A stretch of 64,000 nucleotides of DNA from Draconibacterium mangrovi (GCF_010586825.1 NZ_JAAAGB010000001.1:496001-560000), one strand, 5' to 3'; shown: positions 18,945 through 29,145, counted from the stretch's first letter. The notes: generated by a model not told the origin, from the sequence alone. Program-made: numbers and translations.

Positions 18945-21661
18945 AAAAACTTAAAATTATACGTTAGCGAAGGTACCGGAATACCGATTACCGACAGTTT
19001 AAACAGCGAGTAACGCGTGTAATTATTGCTTTCGCCCGGCACCGATTTTTTGTAATACACCGAATACGGATTATTGCGGCCGTAAACATTGTATACCGAC
19101 AAGGTCCAGCTGCCTTTCCACATCCGTTTTTTACGCAGGTTCTGATCGAAAGTGATCGACAAATCCAATCGATGATACGATGGCATGCGGTATTTATTTC
19201 TATCGGAATAATAAACCAGGTCTTCGCCGGCAAATCTGTATTTAATTTCGGGCAAAGTGGTTGGCCTTCCTGAAACCATAACAAAGTTACCGGAGAAACG
19301 CCACCTGCGACTAATATTATAAGTTGCCGTAAGCGAAAAATCGTGTGGTTTATCGTAAATCGACGGATAATAATCGCCGTTCCACAAATTTTCTTCGCCA
19401 AAATCGCTGGTATTTTTCCGCATTGTTCGTGAATACACGTAGCTGGCATAACCGGTTAAGCGGCCGGTATTTTTGCGTGCACTCAGCTCAATTCCATATG
19501 AATAACCTTTTGTAGGCACAAGTGCCGTTTCAACATGGTCGTTCATAATCAGCTGAGCACCATTTTTATACTCAATCAGATTTTGCAGGTATTTGTAGTA
19601 CACTTCGGCTGAAAGGTCAACACGCGATAACAAGGAGTTATTTTCAACACCAACTGCCACCTGATCGGAAATGAGTGGTTTTAAATGGTAATCGGCTGCC
19701 TTCCATGTTTCGGCCGGCGAGATTACCGCATTATTACTAAGCTGAAAAATATTTTGTCGTGTGCGCTGATAACTGAACTTCAGCGAGGTATTCATATCAA
19801 GATCGTAGTTCATTGCCAGCCTTGGTTCAATTCCTCCGTAAGTTGCAGAAGCCTCGTTTTTGCCAAACTGCAGCGAGTCGACCACCGTTCCGGGTTCTTT
19901 AGGCTGACCCTCATCGTACAAATAAACAACCGGAGTGCCAATATTACTAAAATGATTATAACGCAAACCGGCCACAATCGAAAAGTTTGGCAAAACCTGA
20001 AATTCGTCGCTTATATACACCGACCAGTCCAGTGTTTTTTCCATTGCTAATTTACGACCAACAATTACCGTTGTATCCTGTTTCGGAATAATTTCACCGG
20101 GACTGATTTCGTTGTAAACAGCTTTAAAACCGGCTTCGGAATTATGCAGCTCATCGGGATGCCATTTAAAGTTATACGCAACAGAACTGTACTGCAACTG
20201 ATTATCGAGATAATAAGCTTCAAAAGGTTTATTGTCGGCCAGGTCGGTAAGTCGGTAATCATAACGGCTATAGGCTGCATCCAGCTCGCCGTAAAATTTT
20301 TCGCCAAAACGGTTGTTCAATTTTAGGTTGCCCAGCAGGTTTCCGTATTCGGTTATCGATTGCGAACTGGTACTAAACTCATCGAAACTGGTATAAGCCA
20401 TTACACTTAATTTGTTGTGTTGATTGAACTTATAAGTAAGTTTCCCCGACACATCATAAAAATGGGTAACTCCCTCATTCAGGTCGAGAATAGGAATTTC
20501 CTGTAACAACCAGTCGGTATACGAACTACGGCCGCCAACAGCAATGGTAAACTTTTTATTTTTTGTTAGTGGCCCGTCAAGCGCGAGGCGCGAGTTTATA
20601 ATTCCAATTCCTCCATAAAAGCGTATGGTTTCGTCATTCCCTTCTTTAAAGTCGACCTCCATTACCGACGCCACCCGCTCGCCGTAACGCGCCGGCATGC
20701 CGCCTTTAAACAGTCGTACATTCTCCACAACATCGGGATTGATAAGCGACATAAAGCCAAAAAGGTGCGACGAATTAAATACCGGGCTGCCATTTACCAG
20801 AATTAGGTTTTGATCGGTGTTTCCTCCACGCACGTTAAACCCCGATGACAATTCGCTTACCGTTTGTACCCCAGCCAAAATGGTAAGCCCTTTTAACACA
20901 TCAACTTCGCCCATTAATGCCGGCAATTGCTGAATCTGTTTACCACTCATTTGCACCATACTCATTTGCGCGCGTGGCACATCACCATCCGATCCGAGCA
21001 CAGTTACCTCATCAATATTATGCGACTCTTCAAACAAGCGAAAATCTGCTGTGCCATCTTCTATCAGGCGAATATCTATTAAAGAGCCTTCGAAACCGAT
21101 GTAGGTGATCGTTAATTTAAAATCACCGGTAGGCAAATCCAGTTCAAAACTTCCGTTTGCATCAGATGTTGTGCCTTTTTGCAGCTTATTGCAATAAACC
21201 ACGGCACCAACCAGTGGAGTCCCGTCTTTTCCATCAAGGATACGCCCTTTTAACTTTGCTGTTTTGTACCGTCCTAAATTCATTGGATCGCCAACCACCA
21301 ACGTTTGAGAGTAATCATCAAACTTCGACCGGGTATCAGCCGACCTTCGAAAAATGACAATTCCATCATTCTGAAAGAAATCGTAGCTCAGTTCAGAATC
21401 ATAAAATACATTATTTAGCGCCTGCAATAAAGGTGTATTTTCAAACTGATTGGAAATGGTAGTTTTATCAACCCACGATTTTTTGTAGTAAACCCGTAAG
21501 TTATAATTGTTTTCCAGGTCATTCAAAAATTGCTCAAGTGGTTGATTTTGGTACGAACCAGTTATTTTTATCTCTTCAATTTGCTGGCCATACAAAAAAG
21601 TATTATTCCCCAACAAAAGAGCTAAAAACAGGAGCACATAACTAATTAAAGACTTTTTCAA
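18941..21661 (-). CDS. TonB-dependent receptor with STN-like and carboxypeptidase-regulatory-like domains
   Basis: A 906-residue outer-membrane receptor. After the signal peptide (about 1-25) comes an STN/secretin-like domain (about 30-110, EQFLNDLENNYNLRVYYK), a CarboxypepD_reg-like domain (about 135-215, LKGRILDGKDGTPLVGAVVY), a plug (about 225-340, FNVRGGNTDQNLILVNGSP) and a 22-strand type barrel ending in SLTYNFKFL. The only start consistent with the signal peptide is TTG at 21661: the frame upstream is stopped nine codons earlier and contains no ATG, and an AAGG lies at a suitable distance. It should import a ligand, possibly a peptide or siderophore, with its DUF4249 partner. No sigma/anti-sigma pair is adjacent despite the STN domain. 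Confidence 0.9.
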   Translation of the reverse strand: MKKSLISYVLLFLALLLGNNTFLYGQQIEEIKITGSYQNQPLEQFLNDLENNYNLRVYYKKSWVDKTTISNQFENTPLLQALNNVFYDSELSYDFFQNDGIVIFRRSADTRSKFDDYSQTLVVGDPMNLGRYKTAKLKGRILDGKDGTPLVGAVVYCNKLQKGTTSDANGSFELDLPTGDFKLTITYIGFEGSLIDIRLIEDGTADFRLFEESHNIDEVTVLGSDGDVPRAQMSMVQMSGKQIQQLPALMGEVDVLKGLTILAGVQTVSELSSGFNVRGGNTDQNLILVNGSPVFNSSHLFGFMSLINPDVVENVRLFKGGMPARYGERVASVMEVDFKEGNDETIRFYGGIGIINSRLALDGPLTKNKKFTIAVGGRSSYTDWLLQEIPILDLNEGVTHFYDVSGKLTYKFNQHNKLSVMAYTSFDEFSTSSQSITEYGNLLGNLKLNNRFGEKFYGELDAAYSRYDYRLTDLADNKPFEAYYLDNQLQYSSVAYNFKWHPDELHNSEAGFKAVYNEISPGEIIPKQDTTVIVGRKLAMEKTLDWSVYISDEFQVLPNFSIVAGLRYNHFSNIGTPVVYLYDEGQPKEPGTVVDSLQFGKNEASATYGGIEPRLAMNYDLDMNTSLKFSYQRTRQNIFQLSNNAVISPAETWKAADYHLKPLISDQVAVGVENNSLLSRVDLSAEVYYKYLQNLIEYKNGAQLIMNDHVETALVPTKGYSYGIELSARKNTGRLTGYASYVYSRTMRKNTSDFGEENLWNGDYYPSIYDKPHDFSLTATYNISRRWRFSGNFVMVSGRPTTLPEIKYRFAGEDLVYYSDRNKYRMPSYHRLDLSITFDQNLRKKRMWKGSWTLSVYNVYGRNNPYSVYYKKSVPGESNNYTRYSLFKLSVIGIPVPSLTYNFKFL

Positions 21662-21884
21662 TTTTTTTGAACCTTGGTTTAGAATTTATTTGACTTTGAT
21701 TTCCTCTGTAGGTTTAAGCCTCTAAGAATTTTATACAATTTGTTTAATAAGTTTAATAAACAAAAACAATCATCCATTGCAACAAGGCTTTTTTTAGCAT
21801 CTTTATTTGAAATGTCTGATATTTTTTCAATCTTCGAAACCAATAAACCAATTACCCTTCTTCTTATTTAACAATAGTATAAAA

Positions 21885-24431
21885 ATGAAGCGATCTGTTA
21901 CAACAATTTTTATTTTATTTCTTATTATTTTTTCACAAGCGCAGGAAAAACTATCCTACTTTCTACCTGACGACGTTACTTATAATAGTGAAATACCCAC
22001 ACCTGAAGAGTTTTTCGGGCAAAAAATGGGAGAATGGCACCTCTCCCACGACCAGGTTTTGTACTATGCACAAACAATTGCCAAAAGTACCAACCGGGCA
22101 ATTCTGTATGAATATGCCCGATCGTATGAAAACAGACCGCTGGTTCACCTGGTTTTTACTTCGCCCGAAAACCAGCATAATCTTAACGAACTAAAAGAGC
22201 TACATTATAATTTCTCGGAGCCGGGACAAGATATTGCCAAAAGCGATGTGCCGCTGGTGGTTAGTTTAACTTATGGTGTTCATGGAAATGAATCGAGTGC
22301 CACAAATGCCTCGGTGCTAACCGCCTACTACCTGGCTGCCGCCGAAGGGGCAAAAATTGATAAACTCCTGGAAAAGAACATCATTATTGTTGATCCGTGT
22401 TTAAATCCCGATGGATTTACACGTCACAGCATGTGGGCCAACATGCACCAAAGTGCAACACCCAACGGCGAAAATAATTCCCGCCAGTTTCAGGAAGTGT
22501 GGCCGGCCGGACGAACCAATCATTACTGGTTCGACCTGAACCGCGATTATTTGTTGTTGGTACATCCCGAGAGTAGAGGTCGCGTGCAGAAATTTCACGA
22601 ATGGAAACCAAACATTGTTACCGACCACCACGAAATGGGCGCCAACTCCACTTTCTTCTTTCAGCCGGGTGTACCAAGCCGAAACAATCCGCTTACTCCC
22701 GAAAAGAACTACGAGCTTACCCATAAAATAGGCGATTACCACGCAAAGTTTTTGGATAAAATCGGTTCAACATATTTTACTGAAGAACAATTTGACGACT
22801 ATTATTTCGGCAAAGGATCATCATATCCAGATGTGAACGGAAGCATTGGTATTCTTTTCGAGCAAGCTGGTTTTAGAGGCCGATACAGAAATACATCGAA
22901 TGGACAAAAGACACTGGCATTTGGTATACGCAACCAGTTTGTAACGAGCCTGTCGACATTGGAAGCCGCCATGAATTTACACGACGAATTGCTTGATATG
23001 CAAAAAGAATTTTACAGCTCGGCACTCGACCTTGGGGCGAAAAGCAAAACCAAAGCCTACATTTTTGGCAGCAGCACCGACCGCGTTAAAACGCAACATT
23101 TTGTTGATTTGCTAAACCGCCATCAAATTGAAGTTTACGAGAACGAAAGTAAGCAGGAAGTCGATGGACAAACTTTTGAAAGCGGCACTTCTTATGTTGT
23201 TCCGCTTAATCAAAAGCAATACCGCCTGATCCATTCAATTTTTGAAGAAGTGCATGAGTTTACCGACACTACTTTTTACGATGTTTCCACCTGGACTTTC
23301 CCGCACGCCTACGATCTGCACGCTGCAAAACTCGGTAGTCTTAACGGCGTTTCACTGTCCGACGAGCCGGTTGAAGCTCAAAAAATTGCAGGAAAACTTA
23401 TTGAAGCAGATAATCCTGTTGGTTACCTGTTCCGCTGGGACGAATATTCAACAGCCGAAGCACTTTATAAAATTCAGAATGCCGGGTTGCGAACCTATGC
23501 AGCCACAAAAGAATTCACGATTGCGGGCAATGATAATGAAGAAGCATTTTCGTACGGAAGTATTTTTATTCCGGTTCAGGACCAAATTATGTCGGGCAAC
23601 CAGGCAAAGGCGTTTCTGGAAAATGTTGCACAAAATACCGGAGTTGATATCTACGCCGTATCGAGCGGATTAACACCCACAGGCATTGATTTGGGAAGTA
23701 ACAGCTTTGAGCCGCTTACCAAACCAAAAATTTTAACTTTTGCCGGAGGTAGTGCCAGCAGCCGCGATGTTGGCGAGATCTGGCATCTTTTCGATCAACG
23801 TTATCATATTCCTTTAACACTTGCCGAAAGCAGTTCGCTAAGCAAAATAAAACTTAGTAGCTACACCACTATTATCCTGAGTGGAAATTTCACGGAATGG
23901 GGAACAACAGAGATAAACAAGCTAAAAAGCTGGGTTAGCGAAGGCGGAACTTTAATCGCCTATAAAGAAGCAACCACCTGGGCTGCCAAAAACCAAATCG
24001 GCAACACCACTTTTAAAAAGCCCGTTTCGCCCGATTCAACACGTTATTTAAGCTATGCCGAACGCAGTAAAGAAGAAAGTCTGAATTACATTAGCGGCGC
24101 TATTTTCGAAACCGACATCGACGTAACACACCCATTATGTTTTGGCTATTCCGATAAACAACTGGCTCTTTTTAAATCGAGTACAACAGTTGCCAATTCA
24201 CTCGAAAAGAAATATGTCGAGCCGGTTAAATTCAGCCAATCGCCTTACCTCAGCGGATGGGTTTCGGATGACAATATAAACCGGCTAAAAAATGCGCCTG
24301 TTGTTACTGTTCAAAATATTGGCAGAGGTAAGCTGATAAGCTACCACGACAATATGACTTTCAGAGGAACATGGCTGGGCACCAATAAACTATTTTCGAA
24401 TTCAGTATTTTTCGGAGACATAATCCGCTAA
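21885..24431 (+). CDS. Secreted M14 family zinc carboxypeptidase
   Basis: An 848-residue secreted peptidase with signal peptide (residues 1-20, ending SQAQ). The M14 zinc ligands are visible: HGNE (His133, Glu136) and a later His in TDHHEMG (His248 or His249); NPDGFTRH and NRDY are the usual substrate-site neighbours. The domain ends about residue 370. The C-terminal part (about 630-848, TFAGGSASSRDVGEIWHLFDQ and WVSEGGTLIAY) looks like a class I glutamine amidotransferase-type alpha/beta fold, a common extension in Bacteroidota M14 proteins. ATG 21885 was chosen because the longer frame starts only at a TTG and would bury the signal peptide. It is divergent from the TonB operon; release of C-terminal amino acids or processing of cell-wall peptides are both possible. 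Confidence 0.87.
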   Translation: MKRSVTTIFILFLIIFSQAQEKLSYFLPDDVTYNSEIPTPEEFFGQKMGEWHLSHDQVLYYAQTIAKSTNRAILYEYARSYENRPLVHLVFTSPENQHNLNELKELHYNFSEPGQDIAKSDVPLVVSLTYGVHGNESSATNASVLTAYYLAAAEGAKIDKLLEKNIIIVDPCLNPDGFTRHSMWANMHQSATPNGENNSRQFQEVWPAGRTNHYWFDLNRDYLLLVHPESRGRVQKFHEWKPNIVTDHHEMGANSTFFFQPGVPSRNNPLTPEKNYELTHKIGDYHAKFLDKIGSTYFTEEQFDDYYFGKGSSYPDVNGSIGILFEQAGFRGRYRNTSNGQKTLAFGIRNQFVTSLSTLEAAMNLHDELLDMQKEFYSSALDLGAKSKTKAYIFGSSTDRVKTQHFVDLLNRHQIEVYENESKQEVDGQTFESGTSYVVPLNQKQYRLIHSIFEEVHEFTDTTFYDVSTWTFPHAYDLHAAKLGSLNGVSLSDEPVEAQKIAGKLIEADNPVGYLFRWDEYSTAEALYKIQNAGLRTYAATKEFTIAGNDNEEAFSYGSIFIPVQDQIMSGNQAKAFLENVAQNTGVDIYAVSSGLTPTGIDLGSNSFEPLTKPKILTFAGGSASSRDVGEIWHLFDQRYHIPLTLAESSSLSKIKLSSYTTIILSGNFTEWGTTEINKLKSWVSEGGTLIAYKEATTWAAKNQIGNTTFKKPVSPDSTRYLSYAERSKEESLNYISGAIFETDIDVTHPLCFGYSDKQLALFKSSTTVANSLEKKYVEPVKFSQSPYLSGWVSDDNINRLKNAPVVTVQNIGRGKLISYHDNMTFRGTWLGTNKLFSNSVFFGDIIR

Positions 24432-24670
24432 TTGCCTAGATCCTTTTCAAAAAACCTTAAATCGGTTAATTACAAAGCACTACAGGATTACCTTTTGGCA
24501 ATTTGCAGAATATATAGTAGAAGGACGTTTTAACATACTTATATAGGCAAATTAATCAGGCACCACCAAAAGTGGAGTTATGATGAGTTAATAGTGTTAC
24601 GACTGGCTATAGTCGATATCAATATCAATTGGTTCAATACGCTTATTGATACATTTTAATTTAAAAAGAT

Positions 24671-25042
24671 ATGAAAGCACTTGCAAAAATCATTCACCAA
24701 ACCCCCGCATCATACCTCCCTACTGCTTTTCCGGCGCATTATTACGGAATGCCCAACGGAAGGATTTACATCGTTTTCTCGCGTTTCTACGATTTGGCAA
24801 TCGGACAATCAGGTATTGAGTTTGTGTTTGCCGAGCATGATGACTATACGTACAACTACGAAACCGGTGAAATTATTCCAATGCAAAATGTTCCGCGAAA
24901 ACTTAAAGTTTTTTCAGAAGAGGTTGATCACCCTGATCTGAAGATTCATATTTTCACCACAAAACGAAACCTGCAATCTTATGGTCAGGCACAGGCCTTT
25001 TTAAACGAAGAAGCCATGCGAATGTGCGCCGTTCCTGCTTAA
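24671..25042 (+). CDS. Uncharacterised small cytoplasmic protein
   Basis: A 123-residue protein without signal peptide or membrane segment. The composition is even, with aromatic-rich stretches (RIYIVFSRFYDLAIG, DDYTYNYETGEIIP) and a C-terminal helical LNEEAMRMCAVPA. It reads as a real gene (balanced codon use, ATG after A-rich AAAAAGAT). I do not recognise the family. It sits alone between the M14 peptidase and ppc. Confidence 0.55.
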   Translation: MKALAKIIHQTPASYLPTAFPAHYYGMPNGRIYIVFSRFYDLAIGQSGIEFVFAEHDDYTYNYETGEIIPMQNVPRKLKVFSEEVDHPDLKIHIFTTKRNLQSYGQAQAFLNEEAMRMCAVPA

Positions 25043-25323
25043 AAATAGTTTGCAGAAAACACTGAACCTGTCTGCTTTCCCAAATTTCCATAAAGTGTTA
25101 GCAGCGCCTTTTTACTAATGTCATTTGCCCGGCTTAAGTCAAAGTTCCCGGCACCTCAGCTTTTCAATAAAACCAGAAATCGACTAACCTCAAAACACTT
25201 AATTTCAACAAACTGCCACCCCAAACAAACAGATTTTGCCAACCACTCCCCGGCAAAAAATATTATGACGAAAAACTTTTTTCTTTTAAATTGTTATGGT
25301 TTATAAATAAAAACAATAGCAAG

Positions 25324-28086
25324 ATGTCGAATCTGCAGATTTTGATCAAAGAACTTGGAAAACCGTATTCCGATCTCAAATTTCTTTTAACCTGTTTCCG
25401 CGAAGTACTAATCGAAAATGGCGAAAACGAAGTAGCAGCTGTAATGCCGTGGATTGGTGATGAAAACTCACAAAATGCCGGGCATTTTTCGCAAAAACAT
25501 TTTAATATGTATTCGGTTTGTTTTCAGCTGTTAAACCTTGCCGAAACAAACGGAGCCGTGCAACAACGGCGAAAAACCGAAGAAGTTAACTCACTACTGG
25601 CAACAAACGGACTGTGGGCCAACAGCATAAATCTTTTAAAAGAAAAAGGAATTGCCGAAGAGAAAATACTTGAATCGTTTGATAACATTTCGATTCAGCC
25701 GGTTTTAACCGCGCACCCCACCGAAGCCAAACGTCCGGTGATTCTGAAAAAATACCGCGAACTGTACCTGCTTTTGGTAAAACGCGAAAACTCGATGTAC
25801 AACTCGTACGAACTGCAGGAAAACCGCGAAGAAATGAAACGTGTTATTTCCTCCATCTGGCACATCGACGAGTTTTACATGGAAAAACCAACCGTTGAAA
25901 ACGAGCTGGATAATGCTATTCACTACTTTGTAAATGTATTCCCCGAAGTGGTTCCGCTGTTAAACCGCCGGCTTGTTCAGGCCTGGGAATTTTCCGGTTT
26001 CGACTCAACTCAACTCATTCAGAACAACCATTTTCCGCGATTAAAATTTGGAACATGGATTGGCGGCGACCGCGACGGACATCCGCTGGTTACTGCCGAA
26101 GTAACCCAAAAAGCGCTGCATAAACTTCGGTTAAATGCCTTTATTACAGTTAAAAATGAACTGAACAGATTGTCCGACGACCTGAGTTTTTATTTCGAGA
26201 TATCGGATTTGCCTGAGTTTATGATTAACCGGTTTAAAGAGCTGGTGGCCGAAACGGGTAATAAAACGAAAAAGATTATTTCGGCATCGAAAAACGAAGC
26301 GTTTAAACTTATTGTACAGCTTTTTATTAATAAGCTGCCGCTGAATATCGGAAACTCGCAGTTGTTTGAGCTGGATGAAAAAAAAGGCACCTACGATAAT
26401 TCAAAACAATTGCTCGAAGACCTGGAATTACTAAAACGCGCCTTGCTGGAAGCAAATTATAACGACATTGCCCACCAATCGGTTAACCGCTCGATATATT
26501 TTATCCAGTCCTTTGGTTTTCATCTTGCCGAACTCGACATCAGACAGAACAGTCGCTATTACCATCTGGCCTTACAACAGCTGGTTGAAAAATCAGATCC
26601 GTTTAACGCCAAAGATACCGAATGGACCGGGGAGGCTAAAAAAGCATTTCTGGAAAAGGAATTACGCTCGGCGCGTCCGTTTACGCACGACTACAGCCAG
26701 CTCGATACCGAATCGAAAAACACCATCGAATGTTTTCAGTTGCTAAACAACCACATTTCAAAATATGCGCACTATTCCATCGGCTCGCTAATTATTAGCA
26801 TGACCCAAAGTGCCAGCGATTTGCTAACGGTTTACATTCTGGCACGCGAAGCCGGCCTTACGCTTTTCCGCGACACCATGATCATAAAACTGCATGTTGT
26901 TCCGCTTTTTGAAACCATTCAGGATTTGATTGACAGTCCGGCCATACTGGAAGAATATTTTAGCTATCCTGAAGTTCAGAACAGCCTGGAGTACCAGCGC
27001 AAGGCACAAAACCTGCCGGTAAAAACACAGGAAATTATGATCGGTTACAGCGACAGCAATAAAGACGGAGGAATACTGGCCAGTGCGTGGTTTTTATACA
27101 AAGCGCAAAAAGAAATTACGGAAGTGGGTAAAAAATACGGTATCGACATTAAATTTTTCCACGGAAAAGGAGGTTCGATAAGCCGCGGTGCCGGACCAAT
27201 TCATTGGTTTTTGCGTTCGTTACCACACGGAACGCTTTCGGGCAATTTTAAAATTACCGAACAGGGCGAAAGCATTGAAAAGAAATTTGCCAATAAAATA
27301 AATGCCGTTTACAACCTCGAGTTAATGATGTCGGGGAATGCATTGAACACGCTGCTACACAAAATGCCAGAAGAAGATGGCGACGATATTGCTGAGATAA
27401 TGGAATTTATGGGGCAGGAAAGTTTCAACACCTACACCGAATTGCTTCAAAATCAGCATTTCCTTGATTTTTACCAGGAGGCCACCCCCATCGATGTAAT
27501 TGAGCAAAGTAAAATTGGTTCGCGCCCGGCACGACGAACCGGCAAAAGAAGTTTCTCCGATCTCAGGGCCATTCCATGGGTATTTAGCTGGGGACAATCG
27601 CGTTACCACATTACCAGCTGGTACGGGGTTGGATCAACACTTGAAAAAATGAAAAAAGAATACCCAGACAAATATCTAAAACTAAAAAAGCTGATTCCGA
27701 AAAACCAGTTTATCCGCTATGTTTTAACCAATGTTGATACCAGTTTGGCCAGTACCGACAAAGACATTATGAAGCTTTACGGCGGCCTGGTAAAAAATGC
27801 AGAAACACGTTCTGAGGTTTTAAACCTCTTGCTGCAGGAGTTTGAAAAAACACAGCAAATTATGAATGAATTGCTGGGACGCCCTATGCAGGAGCGGCGA
27901 AAAAGTCATTATTATTCCACGCAGTTACGTGCCGAAGCGCTTAATACGCTGCACAACTACCAGGTACATTACATTAATAAGTGGCGCGCACAACAAGATG
28001 CCAATGCCGACGAAAACAAAGAAATGCTTAACCAGTTGTTGTTATCGGTAAACGCCATTGCAAATGCTATGGGAACTACCGGCTAA
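25324..28086 (+). CDS. ppc: Phosphoenolpyruvate carboxylase, divergent
   Basis: A 920-residue enzyme that carboxylates PEP to oxaloacetate, feeding the TCA cycle. Core motifs are present: VLTAHPTEAKRP with catalytic His131, GGDRDGHPLVT, GYSDSNKDGG and GSRPARRTG. Two conserved positions differ from the well-studied enzymes: the glycine-rich loop reads FHGKGGSISRGAGP (Lys where FHGRGGS has Arg), and the C-terminus ends MGTTG where E. coli-type enzymes end MRNTG. The Asn of RNTG and the loop Arg belong to the aspartate inhibitor site, so regulation is probably altered. The start at 25324 was chosen over an in-frame start 33 bases upstream because MSNLQIL is the better N-terminus. The stop overlaps the convergent lipoprotein gene by 4 bases. 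Confidence 0.93.
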   Translation: MSNLQILIKELGKPYSDLKFLLTCFREVLIENGENEVAAVMPWIGDENSQNAGHFSQKHFNMYSVCFQLLNLAETNGAVQQRRKTEEVNSLLATNGLWANSINLLKEKGIAEEKILESFDNISIQPVLTAHPTEAKRPVILKKYRELYLLLVKRENSMYNSYELQENREEMKRVISSIWHIDEFYMEKPTVENELDNAIHYFVNVFPEVVPLLNRRLVQAWEFSGFDSTQLIQNNHFPRLKFGTWIGGDRDGHPLVTAEVTQKALHKLRLNAFITVKNELNRLSDDLSFYFEISDLPEFMINRFKELVAETGNKTKKIISASKNEAFKLIVQLFINKLPLNIGNSQLFELDEKKGTYDNSKQLLEDLELLKRALLEANYNDIAHQSVNRSIYFIQSFGFHLAELDIRQNSRYYHLALQQLVEKSDPFNAKDTEWTGEAKKAFLEKELRSARPFTHDYSQLDTESKNTIECFQLLNNHISKYAHYSIGSLIISMTQSASDLLTVYILAREAGLTLFRDTMIIKLHVVPLFETIQDLIDSPAILEEYFSYPEVQNSLEYQRKAQNLPVKTQEIMIGYSDSNKDGGILASAWFLYKAQKEITEVGKKYGIDIKFFHGKGGSISRGAGPIHWFLRSLPHGTLSGNFKITEQGESIEKKFANKINAVYNLELMMSGNALNTLLHKMPEEDGDDIAEIMEFMGQESFNTYTELLQNQHFLDFYQEATPIDVIEQSKIGSRPARRTGKRSFSDLRAIPWVFSWGQSRYHITSWYGVGSTLEKMKKEYPDKYLKLKKLIPKNQFIRYVLTNVDTSLASTDKDIMKLYGGLVKNAETRSEVLNLLLQEFEKTQQIMNELLGRPMQERRKSHYYSTQLRAEALNTLHNYQVHYINKWRAQQDANADENKEMLNQLLLSVNAIANAMGTTG

Positions 28087-28541
28087 TTATTTGTATCTGG
28101 TAAGCAGCGCTTAAAACTCTCATAAAACATTTCCTGCTGCTCGCGCGACAGGTTTTGTTCAAAACGGTAACTTTTGCCTGTTTTATCAAACAACACTTTC
28201 AGGTAGGTTACATTTCGGTTGTAGGCCGAGTAATCGGGCGAGGTTGTAAGAGTTGAGTTGTTCCAGTTCTGAGTACGGTACCTCGTTTGCGCTCCGGGAG
28301 AATTTATTACAACCGGAGATTTGTCAGGTACCAATGAAATGTCTCTACCGTAGAATTCGTAAATCATTTCTTTCCCGCCATCAGCAATGGGAACTGTTTT
28401 GGCAGGCTGCCCCAATCGGGCATATATTTCCATTTCACTCTTCCCGATCAAGGTAGATTTAAACACCTCATCGGTTAATTTCCCGGTAGTAGAACACGAA
28501 AACAAAAGTGCAAATAACAAAATGACGGATGTGTGTTTCAT
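28083..28541 (-). CDS. Small lipoprotein, BamE/SmpA-like pattern
   Basis: A 152-residue lipoprotein with lipobox LFSC (Cys16). Residues 30-70 (STLIGKSEMEIYARLGQP, then GGKEMIYEFYG) follow the helix-helix-GxP-strand pattern of the BamE/SmpA fold, which in other bacteria helps outer-membrane assembly; this similarity is by eye only. The C-terminus includes NLSREQQEMFYESF. It is convergent with ppc, sharing four bases at the stop codons. Confidence 0.6.
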   Translation of the reverse strand: MKHTSVILLFALLFSCSTTGKLTDEVFKSTLIGKSEMEIYARLGQPAKTVPIADGGKEMIYEFYGRDISLVPDKSPVVINSPGAQTRYRTQNWNNSTLTTSPDYSAYNRNVTYLKVLFDKTGKSYRFEQNLSREQQEMFYESFKRCLPDTNN

Positions 28542-28769
28542 GACTGGTAGCGTTTTTGGAAAATCATTTTTTATTATAAGTGAAATTACAAAAAAGTTGG
28601 AAAAACCAATACATTCATTAACCTACCAAACAACACATTCAGCCAGCCCTAAAGATCGACATAAACCAATTCACAAACCTGTTTGTTGAATTTATACTAA
28701 CAGAAAAGATGATGTAAGAGTCCGCTTCGGGCAGGAAAAACCACCATCGGAACAAATAAAACAAAAGCT

Positions 28770-29078
28770 ATGAGTGACAAGAAAAAAGGTACCGTGATGC
28801 AGTTTGTTCGCTTAAAAACAACATTGTCTGAAGAAGAATTGCTTCAGGTAGCCCACGAAAGAGAACCGCAATTTAAAGCCCTCTCCGGCATTGTTCAAAA
28901 GTACTATGTAAAACTTGGAGCCCCCGGCGAATTTGGTGGTGTTTACATCTGGGATTCACATGAATCACTGAATGAGTTTCGTCAATCCGAACTAGCCCAA
29001 ACCATTGGCAAAGCCTACAAAGTTGTGGAACCAACCTCGGTTGAAATTATCGATATCCTTTTTGAATTAAGAGACTAA
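28770..29078 (+). CDS. YdhR-like putative monooxygenase (ABM fold)
   Basis: A 102-residue cytoplasmic protein resembling the YdhR family of dimeric alpha+beta barrel (antibiotic biosynthesis monooxygenase-like) proteins: a first strand MQFVRLKTTL, a central KYYVKLGAPGEFGGVYIWDS block and the late FRQSELAQTIGKAY helix. The reaction is unknown. It stands alone between a minus-strand lipoprotein and the large protease. Confidence 0.72.
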   Translation: MSDKKKGTVMQFVRLKTTLSEEELLQVAHEREPQFKALSGIVQKYYVKLGAPGEFGGVYIWDSHESLNEFRQSELAQTIGKAYKVVEPTSVEIIDILFELRD

Positions 29079-29145
29079 ATCAAAATATTCTAATCTGTTC
29101 TATTCATACCTCAGGCGAACCAGATTCAGAAATATTAAGCAAAAA

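Noticed and set aside
25118-25306. 62-codon frame upstream of ppc
   Set aside because: Low-complexity, Asn/Lys/Phe-rich, no start signal, lies in A+T-rich leader.
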